Shown here: positions 16,734-24,679 of the stretch, in pieces
Layout: every line of letters begins with the position of its first letter
Numbering within the stretch: the first letter of the stretch is position 1
From: Syntrophaceae bacterium UBA5619
Lineage (GTDB): Bacteria; Desulfobacterota; Syntrophia; Syntrophales; UBA5619
NCBI GenBank assembly: GCA_002424545.1
Contig: DIKL01000107.1
Span: 432-30,114 of the forward strand
Length of the DNA: 29,683 bases
Reading direction: 5' to 3'
The notes under the pieces: generated by a model
Seen by the model: only the letters and a program-made list of their open reading frames with translations
The model's database searches: none
What the model was told of the DNA's origin: nothing
Position numbers and translations under genes: made by a program

Positions 16734-17765
16734 CTATTTGTTCTTCTCGTATTTCTTCGTCAGCCGCTCCACGTCGGCAACGATCTCCGCGCCCGGCAGC
16801 CCCTGGGCGCTCACCTTCTTGATGTAGCCGTCGATGATCGGTTTCATGAGCTTCTTGATTTCCGCCTTGTCCGCGGCGGGAAGCTGGATCACCTCGTGGT
16901 TGTATTTTTGTTTTGACCAGGTCAGCGCCTCCGCGACGTGGCCGTCGACGTACCTGCCCGTCCATTCCGCCTGCTCGACACGCAGATCATCCATCGCCTT
17001 CTTGACGTCGGCCGGCAGTGCGTTCCATTTGTCCCGGTTCATGACGACGGCAAAGGAAACGACGAACAGACTCGTGTCCGTGGCGAATGGGCAGTAGGCG
17101 GCGTAGTTCATGTCCTTGAGGACCTCGAGTGAAGAAACCACTCCCTTGACGATCCCCTTCTGAATCGCCTCGGGCGTTTCGGACTGGGGCATCGCGATCG
17201 GAATGCCGCCCAGATTCTTGACCACATCCACGCCGGTTCCCGATACGCGCAGCTCCATTCCCTTGAGGTCCTTCAGCGTTCGGACCGGTTTGCTGGTCAT
17301 GAAATCCGCCGGCGGACAGGTGAAGAGGGTCAGGATTTTCACCTGTCCGAACTCGTTGGGCTTGTACTTGTCGATCAGGTCGTACAGGGCCAGGCTCGCC
17401 ACGCGGGCGCTGGGAAAACCCAGCGGCAGGTCCGCCGCCTCCGAAACCGGAAAGCGCCCCGGTTGGTAGCTCATCGCGAAATTACCGATGTCGGCGGTGC
17501 CGGCGATGACGCCGTCGAAGATGTTCTTGGCCGGCAGCAGCGTGCCGCCGGGGAAGGTGTTGATCTTCACCTGGCCGTTGGTCCGTTTTTCGATCTCCCT
17601 GGACCACCGTTCCATCTGGATGCAGGGGAAGGTCGACGCCGGCGGAAAATTTGCGTAGGTCAGGGTGATGGGGGCGGCCATTGCGGGCGGAGGCGCGAAG
17701 GCCGTCGCCAGCACGCCCAGGAAAAGCGTCAAAGCCAGCATTGTACGGATGGGATGTCTATTCAT
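16734..17765 (-). CDS. dctP: TRAP transporter periplasmic solute-binding protein DctP
   Basis: 343 residues with a Sec signal peptide (about residues 1-30, ending PPPAMAAP). The mature part follows the DctP pattern: YANFPPAS, WSREIEKRTNGQVKINTFPGGTL, and the conserved arginine in KGMELRVSGTGVDVVKNLGG that normally binds the ligand carboxylate. ATG 17765 follows AAAGGAGGACAATCAA. The gene begins 88 bases after iorB on the same strand with no clear terminator between, so it may belong to the Trp-attenuated iorAB transcript. The conserved Arg argues for an organic acid ligand; whether this is an aryl acid is speculation from context. Confidence 0.92.
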   Translation of the reverse strand: MNRHPIRTMLALTLFLGVLATAFAPPPAMAAPITLTYANFPPASTFPCIQMERWSREIEKRTNGQVKINTFPGGTLLPAKNIFDGVIAGTADIGNFAMSYQPGRFPVSEAADLPLGFPSARVASLALYDLIDKYKPNEFGQVKILTLFTCPPADFMTSKPVRTLKDLKGMELRVSGTGVDVVKNLGGIPIAMPQSETPEAIQKGIVKGVVSSLEVLKDMNYAAYCPFATDTSLFVVSFAVVMNRDKWNALPADVKKAMDDLRVEQAEWTGRYVDGHVAEALTWSKQKYNHEVIQLPAADKAEIKKLMKPIIDGYIKKVSAQGLPGAEIVADVERLTKKYEKNK

Positions 17766-17853
17766 TTGATTGTCCTCCTTTGGATGATCATTTTTTCAAT
17801 TCTTCGACCGGCAATTGCGAACGATCCTTGATTTTTATGTCCGCACGGAACAA

Positions 17854-18348
17854 CTATCCTTCCAGGCCAAAGGCAGCCAGGTTCGTCTCCAATTTTGCGG
17901 TTGTCGAGATCCGCTTCAGGACCGCCCCAGCCACGGCCTTGTCGCAGAAAAGGCCTCCTTGGCGGACCGCAAATCCCAAAAGAACGAGGTTTGCGACGAC
18001 AATGGAGCCGTGCTTCCGCGCCAGTCCCGTCGCGTCGATGGAGGTTATTCCCCCGTCGCCGGTCGCGTTGGTAAATATCAGACCGCCCGGCTTCAGATAG
18101 CAGCGGTGGACATCCAGGTTCTCCGCGTGGAGGAACAGTCCCACGTCGGCCTGTCCCATTCGAATCAGCGGGCTCGTGAAATCGCCGACCTTCACATGCG
18201 AAATCACCGTGCCGCCGCGCATGGCCATCCCGTGCGTCTCGGAGGTGAGCACCTCAAGGTTCATTTCAATGGCCGCTTCGGCCAGGATCCGGGTGATGAA
18301 CAGGACCCCTTGTCCACCGATGCCGCTGATAATGATCTGCTGATTCAT
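17854..18348 (-). CDS. iorB: Indolepyruvate:ferredoxin oxidoreductase beta subunit
   Basis: 164 residues from the second of two adjacent ATGs (18351 and 18348), which is better spaced from AGGAGG. The gamma-type domain of 2-oxoacid:ferredoxin oxidoreductases is clear: IIISGIGGQGVLFITRIL at the N terminus, TSETHGMAMRGGTVISHVKVG near residue 36, and the C-terminal VANLVLLGFAVRQGGLF. With IorA it converts indolepyruvate, phenylpyruvate and hydroxyphenylpyruvate, CoA and oxidised ferredoxin to arylacetyl-CoA, CO2 and reduced ferredoxin, reversibly. It starts 44 bases after iorA and shares its leader. Confidence 0.92.
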   Translation of the reverse strand: MNQQIIISGIGGQGVLFITRILAEAAIEMNLEVLTSETHGMAMRGGTVISHVKVGDFTSPLIRMGQADVGLFLHAENLDVHRCYLKPGGLIFTNATGDGGITSIDATGLARKHGSIVVANLVLLGFAVRQGGLFCDKAVAGAVLKRISTTAKLETNLAAFGLEG

Positions 18349-18392
18349 CATATCCCTCCTGGGAAAAGGTTGCCTCTGAACCGCATAATTTC

Positions 18393-20216
18393 TCACTCGG
18401 CGATGATTGCCTCGACCGGGCAGACATTACGACAGACGCCGCAGCCGATGCAGCGGTTCGGGTCGATCCGGGCGCGGTTCTGATCCTCGTCGAAGCCGAT
18501 CGCCGGACATTCGAACTCCTCGATACAGGCGCGGCAGGCGATGCACTCCTCGGTGATCCGCATTCTGTAAACGGTTTGGGCGGCCCGGGCCCCGCGGTCG
18601 ACGATGCAGGGGTGTCTCGCGATGACCACGGCGATGCCGCCCTCCGGTGAACGGATGAAGGCATCCGCCTCCCTGAGCATTGTCGCAACGTTCGCGATAT
18701 CGTACGCTTCGGTTTCCCGGAGAAATGAAACGCCCGCGGCACGGACGATGTCGGGGATAAATATTTTCTTTCCGGACTTTCCGTCGGCCAGGATCCCATG
18801 CTGGGGGGTCGGCTGGTGGCCCGTCATCGCGGTCGTTCCATTGTCGAGGATGACGAGGATAAAACGGGCCCCCTGGAACACGGCGTTGATGAGCCCCGGG
18901 ATTCCCGAATGGAAAAAGGTGGAATCGCCGATCGTGACGACGATCGTGGGAAACTTCTCCCCGGTCGCCGCGTAGGCGTGATAGAATCCTGCGCCCTGGC
19001 TGATGCAGGCGCCCATGCAGTGGCAGGTGTCCACGGCGCCGAAATTCATGCCCAAGGTGTAGCAGCCGATGTCGCTCGGAAAGATCCCGTCCGGAAAGGT
19101 CTCTCGGATCGCATAGAAGGCGGCGCGGTGGCCGCATCCGGCGCAAAGCGAAGGGCGAACCCCTCGTTTCGACGGTTGATCGACCGGATTTGTCGGGAGA
19201 TCGAGAAATTTCCGGAGGATCTCCTCGACAATGTCCGGCGTGAGCTCTCCCTGGCGGGGGACGTCACCGGAGTTCCGGCCTCGGATCCGGGCGTCTGCGA
19301 ACTGCATTTCGACCACGCTGTCCGTCTCCTCCAGAACAAGGATCTCTTCATACTCCTCTTTGATTTTCGCGATGAATGGCCGGTGGAGCGGATAAGCCAG
19401 GCGGACCTGGTAGAGGTCGATCTTTCCGGACGGTCCCAGTCCTGCAAGCAATTCACGGGCATGGGCGAAGACGACGCCCGAAGCGATAACGCAGACCCGG
19501 GGACGGGATCCGTCGCCGGCATACAGGGTCGGATAGAAGATCGATTCCTCGGAGATCCGGTCCAGTTTTTCATTCAGCAGGCGGTGAAGACCGGTCAGAA
19601 ACTGCGGCGTGGCCACCCAGCGACTGGGATCCTTCTTGAAAGTCGCTTTTTGTCCGGTGGGATCGGACGGCCCGCAAAAGACGTTCTGACGGGCATGACA
19701 GATCCGGGTCGTCGGTCGAAGGATGACGGGAATCTCATATTTTTCCGAGAGCGCGAAGGCCTCGGCCACCATCTCCTTGGACTCGCGGGGGGAAGAAGGA
19801 TCAAAAACCGGCGCCTTGGCGAAATGGGCAAAAAGCCGGCTGTCCTGCTCCGTCTGGGAGCTGTGCGGGCCGGGATCATCGGCGGCGATCAGGATGAAGC
19901 CGCCCGTAACGCCCAGATAGGTCGCCCGTGTAAACGGGTCGGCCGCCACGTTCAGGCCCACCTGTTTCATGGCGACGGCCGAACGACGGCCGGCCATGCT
20001 GTTGGCCAGCGCTGTTTCGCAAGCCACCTTTTCATTGACCGACCATTCCGTATGGATCGTTGCACCCGTCTCTCCGGCAAACGAGATGACCGATGCAAGG
20101 ATCTCGGAAGACGGTGTTCCCGGGTAGGCTGCGACCAGCGTACAATGCTGTTCCACGAGACCGCGCCCGATCGCCTCGTTTCCCATCAGAATTCTCTGCC
20201 CCGATTTTTCCATCAT
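18393..20216 (-). CDS. iorA: Indolepyruvate:ferredoxin oxidoreductase alpha subunit
   Basis: About 607 residues, the usual IorA size. The start is one of two adjacent ATGs (20216/20213) after AAGGATTGGGAG; the longer open frame upstream runs through the leader and terminator and is not used. Order: pyrimidine-binding domain (NEAIGRGLVEQHCTLVAAYPGTPSSEI), the middle domain, then the thiamine-diphosphate domain with LCAGCGHRA, IGDSTFFHSGIPGLINAV and LDNGTTAMTGHQPTP. A C-terminal two-cluster ferredoxin domain follows, with CIACRACIEEFECP and CIGCGVCRNVCP. It works anaerobically in aromatic amino-acid breakdown or, in reverse, in their synthesis from arylacetates. The preceding Trp attenuator argues for regulation by tryptophan supply. 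Confidence 0.95.
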   Translation of the reverse strand: MMEKSGQRILMGNEAIGRGLVEQHCTLVAAYPGTPSSEILASVISFAGETGATIHTEWSVNEKVACETALANSMAGRRSAVAMKQVGLNVAADPFTRATYLGVTGGFILIAADDPGPHSSQTEQDSRLFAHFAKAPVFDPSSPRESKEMVAEAFALSEKYEIPVILRPTTRICHARQNVFCGPSDPTGQKATFKKDPSRWVATPQFLTGLHRLLNEKLDRISEESIFYPTLYAGDGSRPRVCVIASGVVFAHARELLAGLGPSGKIDLYQVRLAYPLHRPFIAKIKEEYEEILVLEETDSVVEMQFADARIRGRNSGDVPRQGELTPDIVEEILRKFLDLPTNPVDQPSKRGVRPSLCAGCGHRAAFYAIRETFPDGIFPSDIGCYTLGMNFGAVDTCHCMGACISQGAGFYHAYAATGEKFPTIVVTIGDSTFFHSGIPGLINAVFQGARFILVILDNGTTAMTGHQPTPQHGILADGKSGKKIFIPDIVRAAGVSFLRETEAYDIANVATMLREADAFIRSPEGGIAVVIARHPCIVDRGARAAQTVYRMRITEECIACRACIEEFECPAIGFDEDQNRARIDPNRCIGCGVCRNVCPVEAIIAE

Positions 20217-20234
20217 CTCCCAATCCTTACCGGC

Positions 20235-20271
20235 AAAATAAAAAAGCCATGGGTTATGCGCCCATGGCTTT
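20235..20271 (-). terminator. Intrinsic terminator of the iorA attenuator
   Basis: On the minus strand AAAGCCATGGG (20271-20261), a 7-base loop (CGCATAA) and CCCATGGCTTT (20253-20243) make a perfect 11-bp stem, continued by TTTATTTT (20242-20235). It ends about 18 bases before iorA, inside its own leader, where a terminator would stop iorA itself. That placement implies conditional termination. Confidence 0.9.
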
Positions 20272-20343
20272 GATTTGGTTCTTTGTTTCAAGGAATCTCT
20301 ACACGCCGCAGACCCGCACAACCTTTGCCCTATGTGAGCTGCG
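20252..20343 (-). promoter_or_regulatory. Alternative RNA pairings of the iorA attenuator (anti-antiterminator and antiterminator)
   Basis: Antiterminator: GGTTGTGCG (20323-20315) can pair over 9 bp, with one G-U, with CGCATAACC (20260-20252), which is the terminator loop plus the first two bases of its 3' arm. Competing upstream hairpin: CGCAG (20343-20339) with CTGCG (20311-20307), and CACA (20336-20333) with TGTG (20320-20317). A ribosome stalled on the Trp codons would cover CGCAG/CACA and free GGTTGTGCG for the antiterminator. A ribosome at the leader stop would cover GGTTGTGCG and allow termination. Pairings were found by eye; energies were not computed. Confidence 0.7.
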
Positions 20344-20382
20344 CCACCACCAGAGGGTTATCGTACGGTTTTTCGAGTCCAT
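20299..20382 (-). CDS. Tryptophan-rich leader peptide of iorA
   Basis: A 27-codon ORF begins with ATG at 20382, eight bases after AAGGA, and ends with TAG at 20301-20299. Residues 10-14 are LWWWR, three consecutive TGG codons (20352-20344). Tandem Trp codons in a short translated leader before an intrinsic terminator are the signature of ribosome-mediated Trp attenuation, as in E. coli trpL (WW) and rhizobial trpE leaders (WWW). The peptide continues past the Trp codons with a basic tail (RSSHRAK) and its stop lies just beyond the antiterminator strand. It has no expected function beyond sensing charged tRNA-Trp. It is too short for most gene finders. Confidence 0.85.
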   Translation of the reverse strand: MDSKNRTITLWWWRSSHRAKVVRVCGV

Positions 20383-20403
20383 AATCTATATCCTTGAGTT
20401 GCG

Positions 20404-20432
20404 CTTCTACACCACGAGAAAAAGAAATGCAA
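20404..20432 (-). promoter_or_regulatory. Weak candidate promoter for the iorA leader transcript
   Basis: On the minus strand TTGCAT (20432-20427) is followed after 17 bases by TAGAAG (20409-20404). Both hexamers are imperfect. Use of this site would start the RNA close to 20397, just ahead of the leader-peptide ribosome-binding site. A promoter further upstream, within 20460-20500, is also possible. Confidence 0.3.
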
Positions 20433-20469
20433 GTTTTTTTTGAAAGACGGAAAGCTTTGAGGAATCTAC

Positions 20470-20498
20470 TTGACATATTGAACCTATTTCAATAGTTG
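20470..20498 (+). promoter_or_regulatory. Candidate promoter of the CoA-transferase gene with an internal palindrome
   Basis: A perfect TTGACA (20470-20475) is followed after 17 bases by a poor -10 (TAGTTG, 20493-20498). Between them lies a perfect inverted repeat, ATTGAA-CCTAT-TTCAAT (20477-20493), which could be an operator. It sits in the 319-base region 20217-20535 between divergent iorA and CoA-transferase genes; the rest of that region is the iorA leader. Confidence 0.4.
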
Positions 20499-20535
20499 TC
20501 AGCAACACATTGGCGACTTCGAGAAAGAGTTTCCC

Positions 20536-21720
20536 ATGAGCATGCCTTTATCCGGGGTGAGAATCCTTGATCTTTCCGTCATGATCGCCGGCCCCATCAG
20601 CACTTTAATTCTGGCCGATCTTGGTGCGGAGGTGATCAAAATTGAGAAGCCGGGAACCGGCGACGGCGCCCGCGGAATGCCGCCCCATTATTATGAAGGG
20701 GAAAGCGCCTATTTCATTGCCTTCAACCGAAACAAAAAAAGTATTGTCCTCGATTTGAAAAGCGAAAACGGTAGAAATGCATTCTATGAACTCGTAAAAA
20801 TATCGGATGTTGTTGTGGATAATTACAGGCCGGGGGTACTGGAGAAGCTTAAAATCGGATACGATACGCTGAACGCAATCAATCCGAGGATCATTTCCTG
20901 CTCGATTACCGGGTACGGTTCAACGGGTCCGTTCAAAGGAAGACCGGCCTTTGACATCGCGGTTCAGGCAAGGGGCGGGATCATGAGTTTTACCGGGGAG
21001 CCGGGAAGGCAGCCCGTAAGGATGGGAGTGCCCATGGGCGATATTGGGGGCGGCCTGTTCGGTTCCCACGGGATCCTGGCGGCTCTATACCAGAGGGAAG
21101 TGACCGGCCGGGGACAAAAAGTCGACATCAGCATGCTGGATTGTCAGATCGCGCTTCTGACCTACCGCGGCCAGTACTACCTGACCGCCGGGGAAATCGC
21201 GGAGTCGCTCGGGACCGAGCACGCCTCCGTCGTTCCATCGCGGGGCTTCAAAACCAAAACCATCAACATTGTCATTGACTGCAATCTGCAGAGAATATTT
21301 AATGAATTCTGTGCCCTTGCGGGAGTGCCGGAAATCGCCCGCGATCCAAGGTTCAATTCGCGCGATAACCGCTTCGCCAACCGGAAAGAACTCTATGACC
21401 TGTTGGAGAAGCTGTTTATGACGAAAACCGGCGAGGAATGGCTGGAGCTGTTGGAAGACCGGATTCCGATTGCCCCGATCAACACCGTGGACAAGGCTCT
21501 GGCCGATCCGCAGATTCTGAGCCGGAATATGGTCCCCGAGGTCGATTACGGAAATGGCAAAAAGCACAAGATTGTCGGCAATCCGATCAAGATGTCCGAG
21601 ATTGAACGGGAGAAGTTTACACCGGCGCCCAGGCTTGGAGAAAACACAGGGGAGATTCTGCGGGAACTGCTCCACTATTCTTCAGAAGAGACTGAAAAAT
21701 TGATTGGGGAATCCCATTGA
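20536..21720 (+). CDS. Family III (CaiB/BaiF-type) acyl-CoA transferase
   Basis: 394 residues, typical of class III CoA-transferases, which move CoA between carboxylates through an aspartyl-CoA thioester. The nucleophile is D169 in GVPMGDIGGG, at the same number as in formyl-CoA transferase. Other family stretches are LSGVRILDLSVMIAGP, LADLGAEVIKIEKPG, NRNKKSIVLDLKSENG and GYGSTGPFKGRPAFD. ATG 20536 has only a weak GAGAAAG ribosome-binding site; ATG 20542 is an alternative. The 5' third looks more AT-rich than the neighbouring genes, possibly a sign of different origin. The substrate is unknown; benzylsuccinate-, carnitine-, formate- and bile-acid-type enzymes share this fold. Confidence 0.9.
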   Translation: MSMPLSGVRILDLSVMIAGPISTLILADLGAEVIKIEKPGTGDGARGMPPHYYEGESAYFIAFNRNKKSIVLDLKSENGRNAFYELVKISDVVVDNYRPGVLEKLKIGYDTLNAINPRIISCSITGYGSTGPFKGRPAFDIAVQARGGIMSFTGEPGRQPVRMGVPMGDIGGGLFGSHGILAALYQREVTGRGQKVDISMLDCQIALLTYRGQYYLTAGEIAESLGTEHASVVPSRGFKTKTINIVIDCNLQRIFNEFCALAGVPEIARDPRFNSRDNRFANRKELYDLLEKLFMTKTGEEWLELLEDRIPIAPINTVDKALADPQILSRNMVPEVDYGNGKKHKIVGNPIKMSEIEREKFTPAPRLGENTGEILRELLHYSSEETEKLIGESH

Positions 21721-21743
21721 CTTTTAAGGAGGAGGAAAATTCG

Positions 21744-24572
21744 ATGTTCGACGGCCAATGCCACGGAAAAAGTATTGATGACCTCGTTGGAGAACTGAAA
21801 ACGCATGTCGAAAAAGGTCTCAGCGGCCAAGAGGCGGCGGAGCGCCTGATCAAGAACGGTCCCAATGAACTCACCGAAAAACCCCGGCCGGGGTTCTTCA
21901 AACTGCTTCTGGATCAGTTCAACAATTTTCTGATCATCATCCTGATCATCGCGGCGGTGATCACGCTCTTTCTGGGCGAGTATATCGATGCCATCGCCAT
22001 TGCCGCCATCGTCGTGCTGAACGCTATCGTCGGCGTTGTCCAGGAATCGAAGGCCGAGAAGGCGATTGCCGCTCTCAAGAAGATGGCCGCGCCAAACGTG
22101 CAGGTGATCCGGAGTGGGGAACAGCAAACGATTCCCGCCCGCGAACTCGTTGTCGGAGACATCGTCGTTCTGGAGGCCGGCAATTATGTCCCGGCGGACA
22201 TGCGGCTGGTCGAAAGCGTGAACCTGAAGGTCGAAGAGGCGTCCCTGACGGGGGAGTCGGTGCCTGTTGAAAAAGATGCGGCGGTGGTGCTCGACAAGGA
22301 CATCCCGCTGGGCGACCGGAAGAACACCGTTTTTATGAGCACCCTGATTACCTACGGGAGAGGGAAGGGGCTGGTGACGGGGACCGGAATGCACACCCAG
22401 ATCGGCCTGATTGCCGAGATGCTCCAGTCTTATGAGAACGAGCCCACTCCCCTGCAGCAGAAGCTGGAACATTTGGGCAAGATCCTTGGGACCATTTGTC
22501 TGGTGATCTGCGGCATCGTCTTTATTTACGGCCTATTCCGCGATACGCACCTCTCGAGCGTCTTCGATATCGGCTTCCTCCAATACCTGACCACAGAGAA
22601 GGCGGACATCATCAATCTTTTCATGGTGGCCGTCAGCCTGGCCATTGCGGCCGTACCGGAAGGTCTTCCCGCCATCGTCACCATCTGTCTGGCCCTGGGA
22701 ATGCAGCAGATGATCAAACGCAATGCGCTGATCCGTAAACTTCCCGCCGTCGAAACCCTTGGTTGCACCACCGTGATCTGCTCCGATAAGACTGGAACAC
22801 TCACGCAGAACAAGATGACCGTTCTGCAGGGATGGGCCGGTGAAAAGCGTTTCCGGGTCACCGGTGAGGGCTACGACCCGAACGGCGTCTTCTCCATGGA
22901 TGATCATCCCCTCGATGCCACGACGGATCCGGATGTGGCCGTTTTGCTGCAGGGCGGCCTGTTGTGCAACGACTCGAACCTGGAGCAGAAGGAGGATGAT
23001 TCCGGCGCCAAACACTGGAGGATCATCGGCGATCCGACGGAAGGGGCGATGACGGTCGCGGCGGCCAAGGCGGGCTTCTGGCGCAGGGAGCTGGAGGAGG
23101 CGCTGCCGCGCGTGGCTGAGATCCCGTTCGATTCGGATCGTAAAAGAATGACCACGATCCATCGCGACAAACAGGCCGACCATCGGCGTTTCGCGCCCGA
23201 GGGATTTTCCTACAGCCCTGTGACCGCATTTGTCAAGGGGGCGCCGGACATTGTCCTGGATCTCTGCGGCTCCTATATCCGAGGGGGAAAACAGGTTGCC
23301 CTCACGGAGGACAAGCGCCGGGAAATCCTCGATCAGAACCGTTCGCTGGCGGCCGGTGCGTTGCGGGTCCTGGGGGTGGCTTACCGTCCGCTGGAGGATG
23401 TCCCGGAAAACTGCAACTGCGACGAGATTGAAAAGGATCTCACCTTTATCGGCCTGCTGGGAATGATCGATCCGCCACGGCCGGAGGTGATCGAGGCGGT
23501 GAAGCTGGCCGCCGGCGCGGGACTGAAGAGCGTCATGGTGACGGGAGACTACCGGGATACCGCGGAAGCGATCGCCGGCGAAATCGGGCTTTTGACGCCG
23601 GGCGGTCTGGTCCTGACCGGTGCCGAGTTGGATCAAATGGGGGATGAGGAGCTTGCCGCGCAGGTCAATCGGGTGGATGTTTGCTGCCGTGTTTCCCCGG
23701 CGCACAAAACGAAGATCGTCGACGCCCTCAAGGCAAGGGGCCATATCGTCGCAATGACCGGAGACGGCGTGAACGATGCGCCGGCGCTCAAGCGGGCGAA
23801 CATCGGCGTGGCGATGGGCATCACGGGGACCGACGTCTCGAAGGAGTCGGCGGACATGGTCCTGACGGACGACAACTTTGCGAGCATCGTCTCGGCGATC
23901 GAACAGGGAAGGATCATCTATGCCAACATTCGCAAATTCGTCTACTTCCTGCTGGCCTGCAACGTCGGCGAGATCCTGATCGTCTTCGGTGCGATGCTGA
24001 TGGGGTTTCCCATCCCGCTGAAACCCATCCAGTTGCTCTATCTGAACCTGGTATCCGACGGGGCGCCGGCCCTGGCGCTGGGGATGGAAAAAGGCGAGCC
24101 CGACATCATGAAGGATCCGCCACGGCCTCCGAAGGAGCCGGTCATCAACCGGGACATGGCCATCGGCATTTCCGTGGTGGCCGTCGTGGATGCCATTGCC
24201 ATTCTGACGATCTTCTACCTGGCGATGAACCGTTTCCCCGGGGATCTGGACCACACACGGACGATTGCCTTCGTGACGCTCTGCACTTCGGAACTGCTCC
24301 GGGCCTTCACCGCCCGCTCCGAGCACCACAGTGTCTTCTCCATCGGCGTCTTCTCCAATCCCTGGATGGTCTGGGCCACGGTCGGCTCGTTCCTGCTGGT
24401 CCTGTTGACGGTCTATGTGCCTTTCCTGCAGCCCTTCTTCGACACGGTGCCGTTGGGCTGGGACGAATGGCTCTTCATGGCGCCGTTCTTCTTTGCCGCG
24501 CCGGTGGCCATGGAACTGGTCAAGGTTTACCTGCGGGCAACCAAAAAAAACGCATTGACGGCTCAGTCGTAG
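21744..24572 (+). CDS. P2-type cation-transporting ATPase, Ca2+ pump-like
   Basis: 942 residues from ATG 21744, behind AAGGAGGAGG; the frame begins nine codons earlier without a site. Order: N-terminal cation-ATPase domain, the actuator loop with [11 protein letters not shown], the M4 motif [17 protein letters not shown], the phosphorylation site [12 protein letters not shown] (Asp near residue 348), the nucleotide domain with VKGAPD, the hinge [22 protein letters not shown], and the C-terminal membrane domain with [17 protein letters not shown]. The PEGL and NLVSDG motifs fit the Ca2+ (SERCA/PMR1-like) group, exporting Ca2+ or a similar cation with ATP. It begins 23 bases after the CoA-transferase stop, so the two are probably co-transcribed, an unexpected pairing. 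Confidence 0.93.
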   Translation: MFDGQCHGKSIDDLVGELKTHVEKGLSGQEAAERLIKNGPNELTEKPRPGFFKLLLDQFNNFLIIILIIAAVITLFLGEYIDAIAIAAIVVLNAIVGVVQESKAEKAIAALKKMAAPNVQVIRSGEQQTIPARELVVGDIVVLEAGNYVPADMRLVESVNLKVEEASLTGESVPVEKDAAVVLDKDIPLGDRKNTVFMSTLITYGRGKGLVTGTGMHTQIGLIAEMLQSYENEPTPLQQKLEHLGKILGTICLVICGIVFIYGLFRDTHLSSVFDIGFLQYLTTEKADIINLFMVAVSLAIAAVPEGLPAIVTICLALGMQQMIKRNALIRKLPAVETLGCTTVICSDKTGTLTQNKMTVLQGWAGEKRFRVTGEGYDPNGVFSMDDHPLDATTDPDVAVLLQGGLLCNDSNLEQKEDDSGAKHWRIIGDPTEGAMTVAAAKAGFWRRELEEALPRVAEIPFDSDRKRMTTIHRDKQADHRRFAPEGFSYSPVTAFVKGAPDIVLDLCGSYIRGGKQVALTEDKRREILDQNRSLAAGALRVLGVAYRPLEDVPENCNCDEIEKDLTFIGLLGMIDPPRPEVIEAVKLAAGAGLKSVMVTGDYRDTAEAIAGEIGLLTPGGLVLTGAELDQMGDEELAAQVNRVDVCCRVSPAHKTKIVDALKARGHIVAMTGDGVNDAPALKRANIGVAMGITGTDVSKESADMVLTDDNFASIVSAIEQGRIIYANIRKFVYFLLACNVGEILIVFGAMLMGFPIPLKPIQLLYLNLVSDGAPALALGMEKGEPDIMKDPPRPPKEPVINRDMAIGISVVAVVDAIAILTIFYLAMNRFPGDLDHTRTIAFVTLCTSELLRAFTARSEHHSVFSIGVFSNPWMVWATVGSFLLVLLTVYVPFLQPFFDTVPLGWDEWLFMAPFFFAAPVAMELVKVYLRATKKNALTAQS

Positions 24573-24607
24573 CCGCGAAAAGCGGCCGCCGGGAAAGGCC
24601 GCAAAAA

Positions 24608-24652
24608 TGGAGAAACCCTCCCCGTGGAACAAAAGCGGGGAGGGCTTCTCCA
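24608..24652. terminator. Terminator between convergent ATPase and phenylacetate-CoA ligase-like genes
   Basis: TGGAGAA-A-CCCTCCCCG (24608-24624) pairs with CGGGGAGGG-C-TTCTCCA (24636-24652): 16 bp with one A/C mismatch and an 11-base loop. On the minus strand the stem is followed by TTTTT, a good intrinsic terminator for the operon ending at 24680. On the plus strand no U-tract follows, so termination of the ATPase transcript is less certain. Confidence 0.8.
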
Positions 24653-24679
24653 TTGGATCCGGCGGTTTCGAGGCTCGTT

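Noticed and set aside
16729..16965. Longer DctQ start at 16965
   Set aside because: It would overlap the dctP coding end by over 200 bases and adds hydrophilic sequence not seen in DctQ proteins.
20299..20382. TnaC-type (tryptophan-induced) leader instead of starvation attenuation
   Set aside because: TnaC has a single critical Trp and Rho-dependent control; three tandem Trp codons with an intrinsic terminator fit starvation sensing better. Not fully excluded without experiments.
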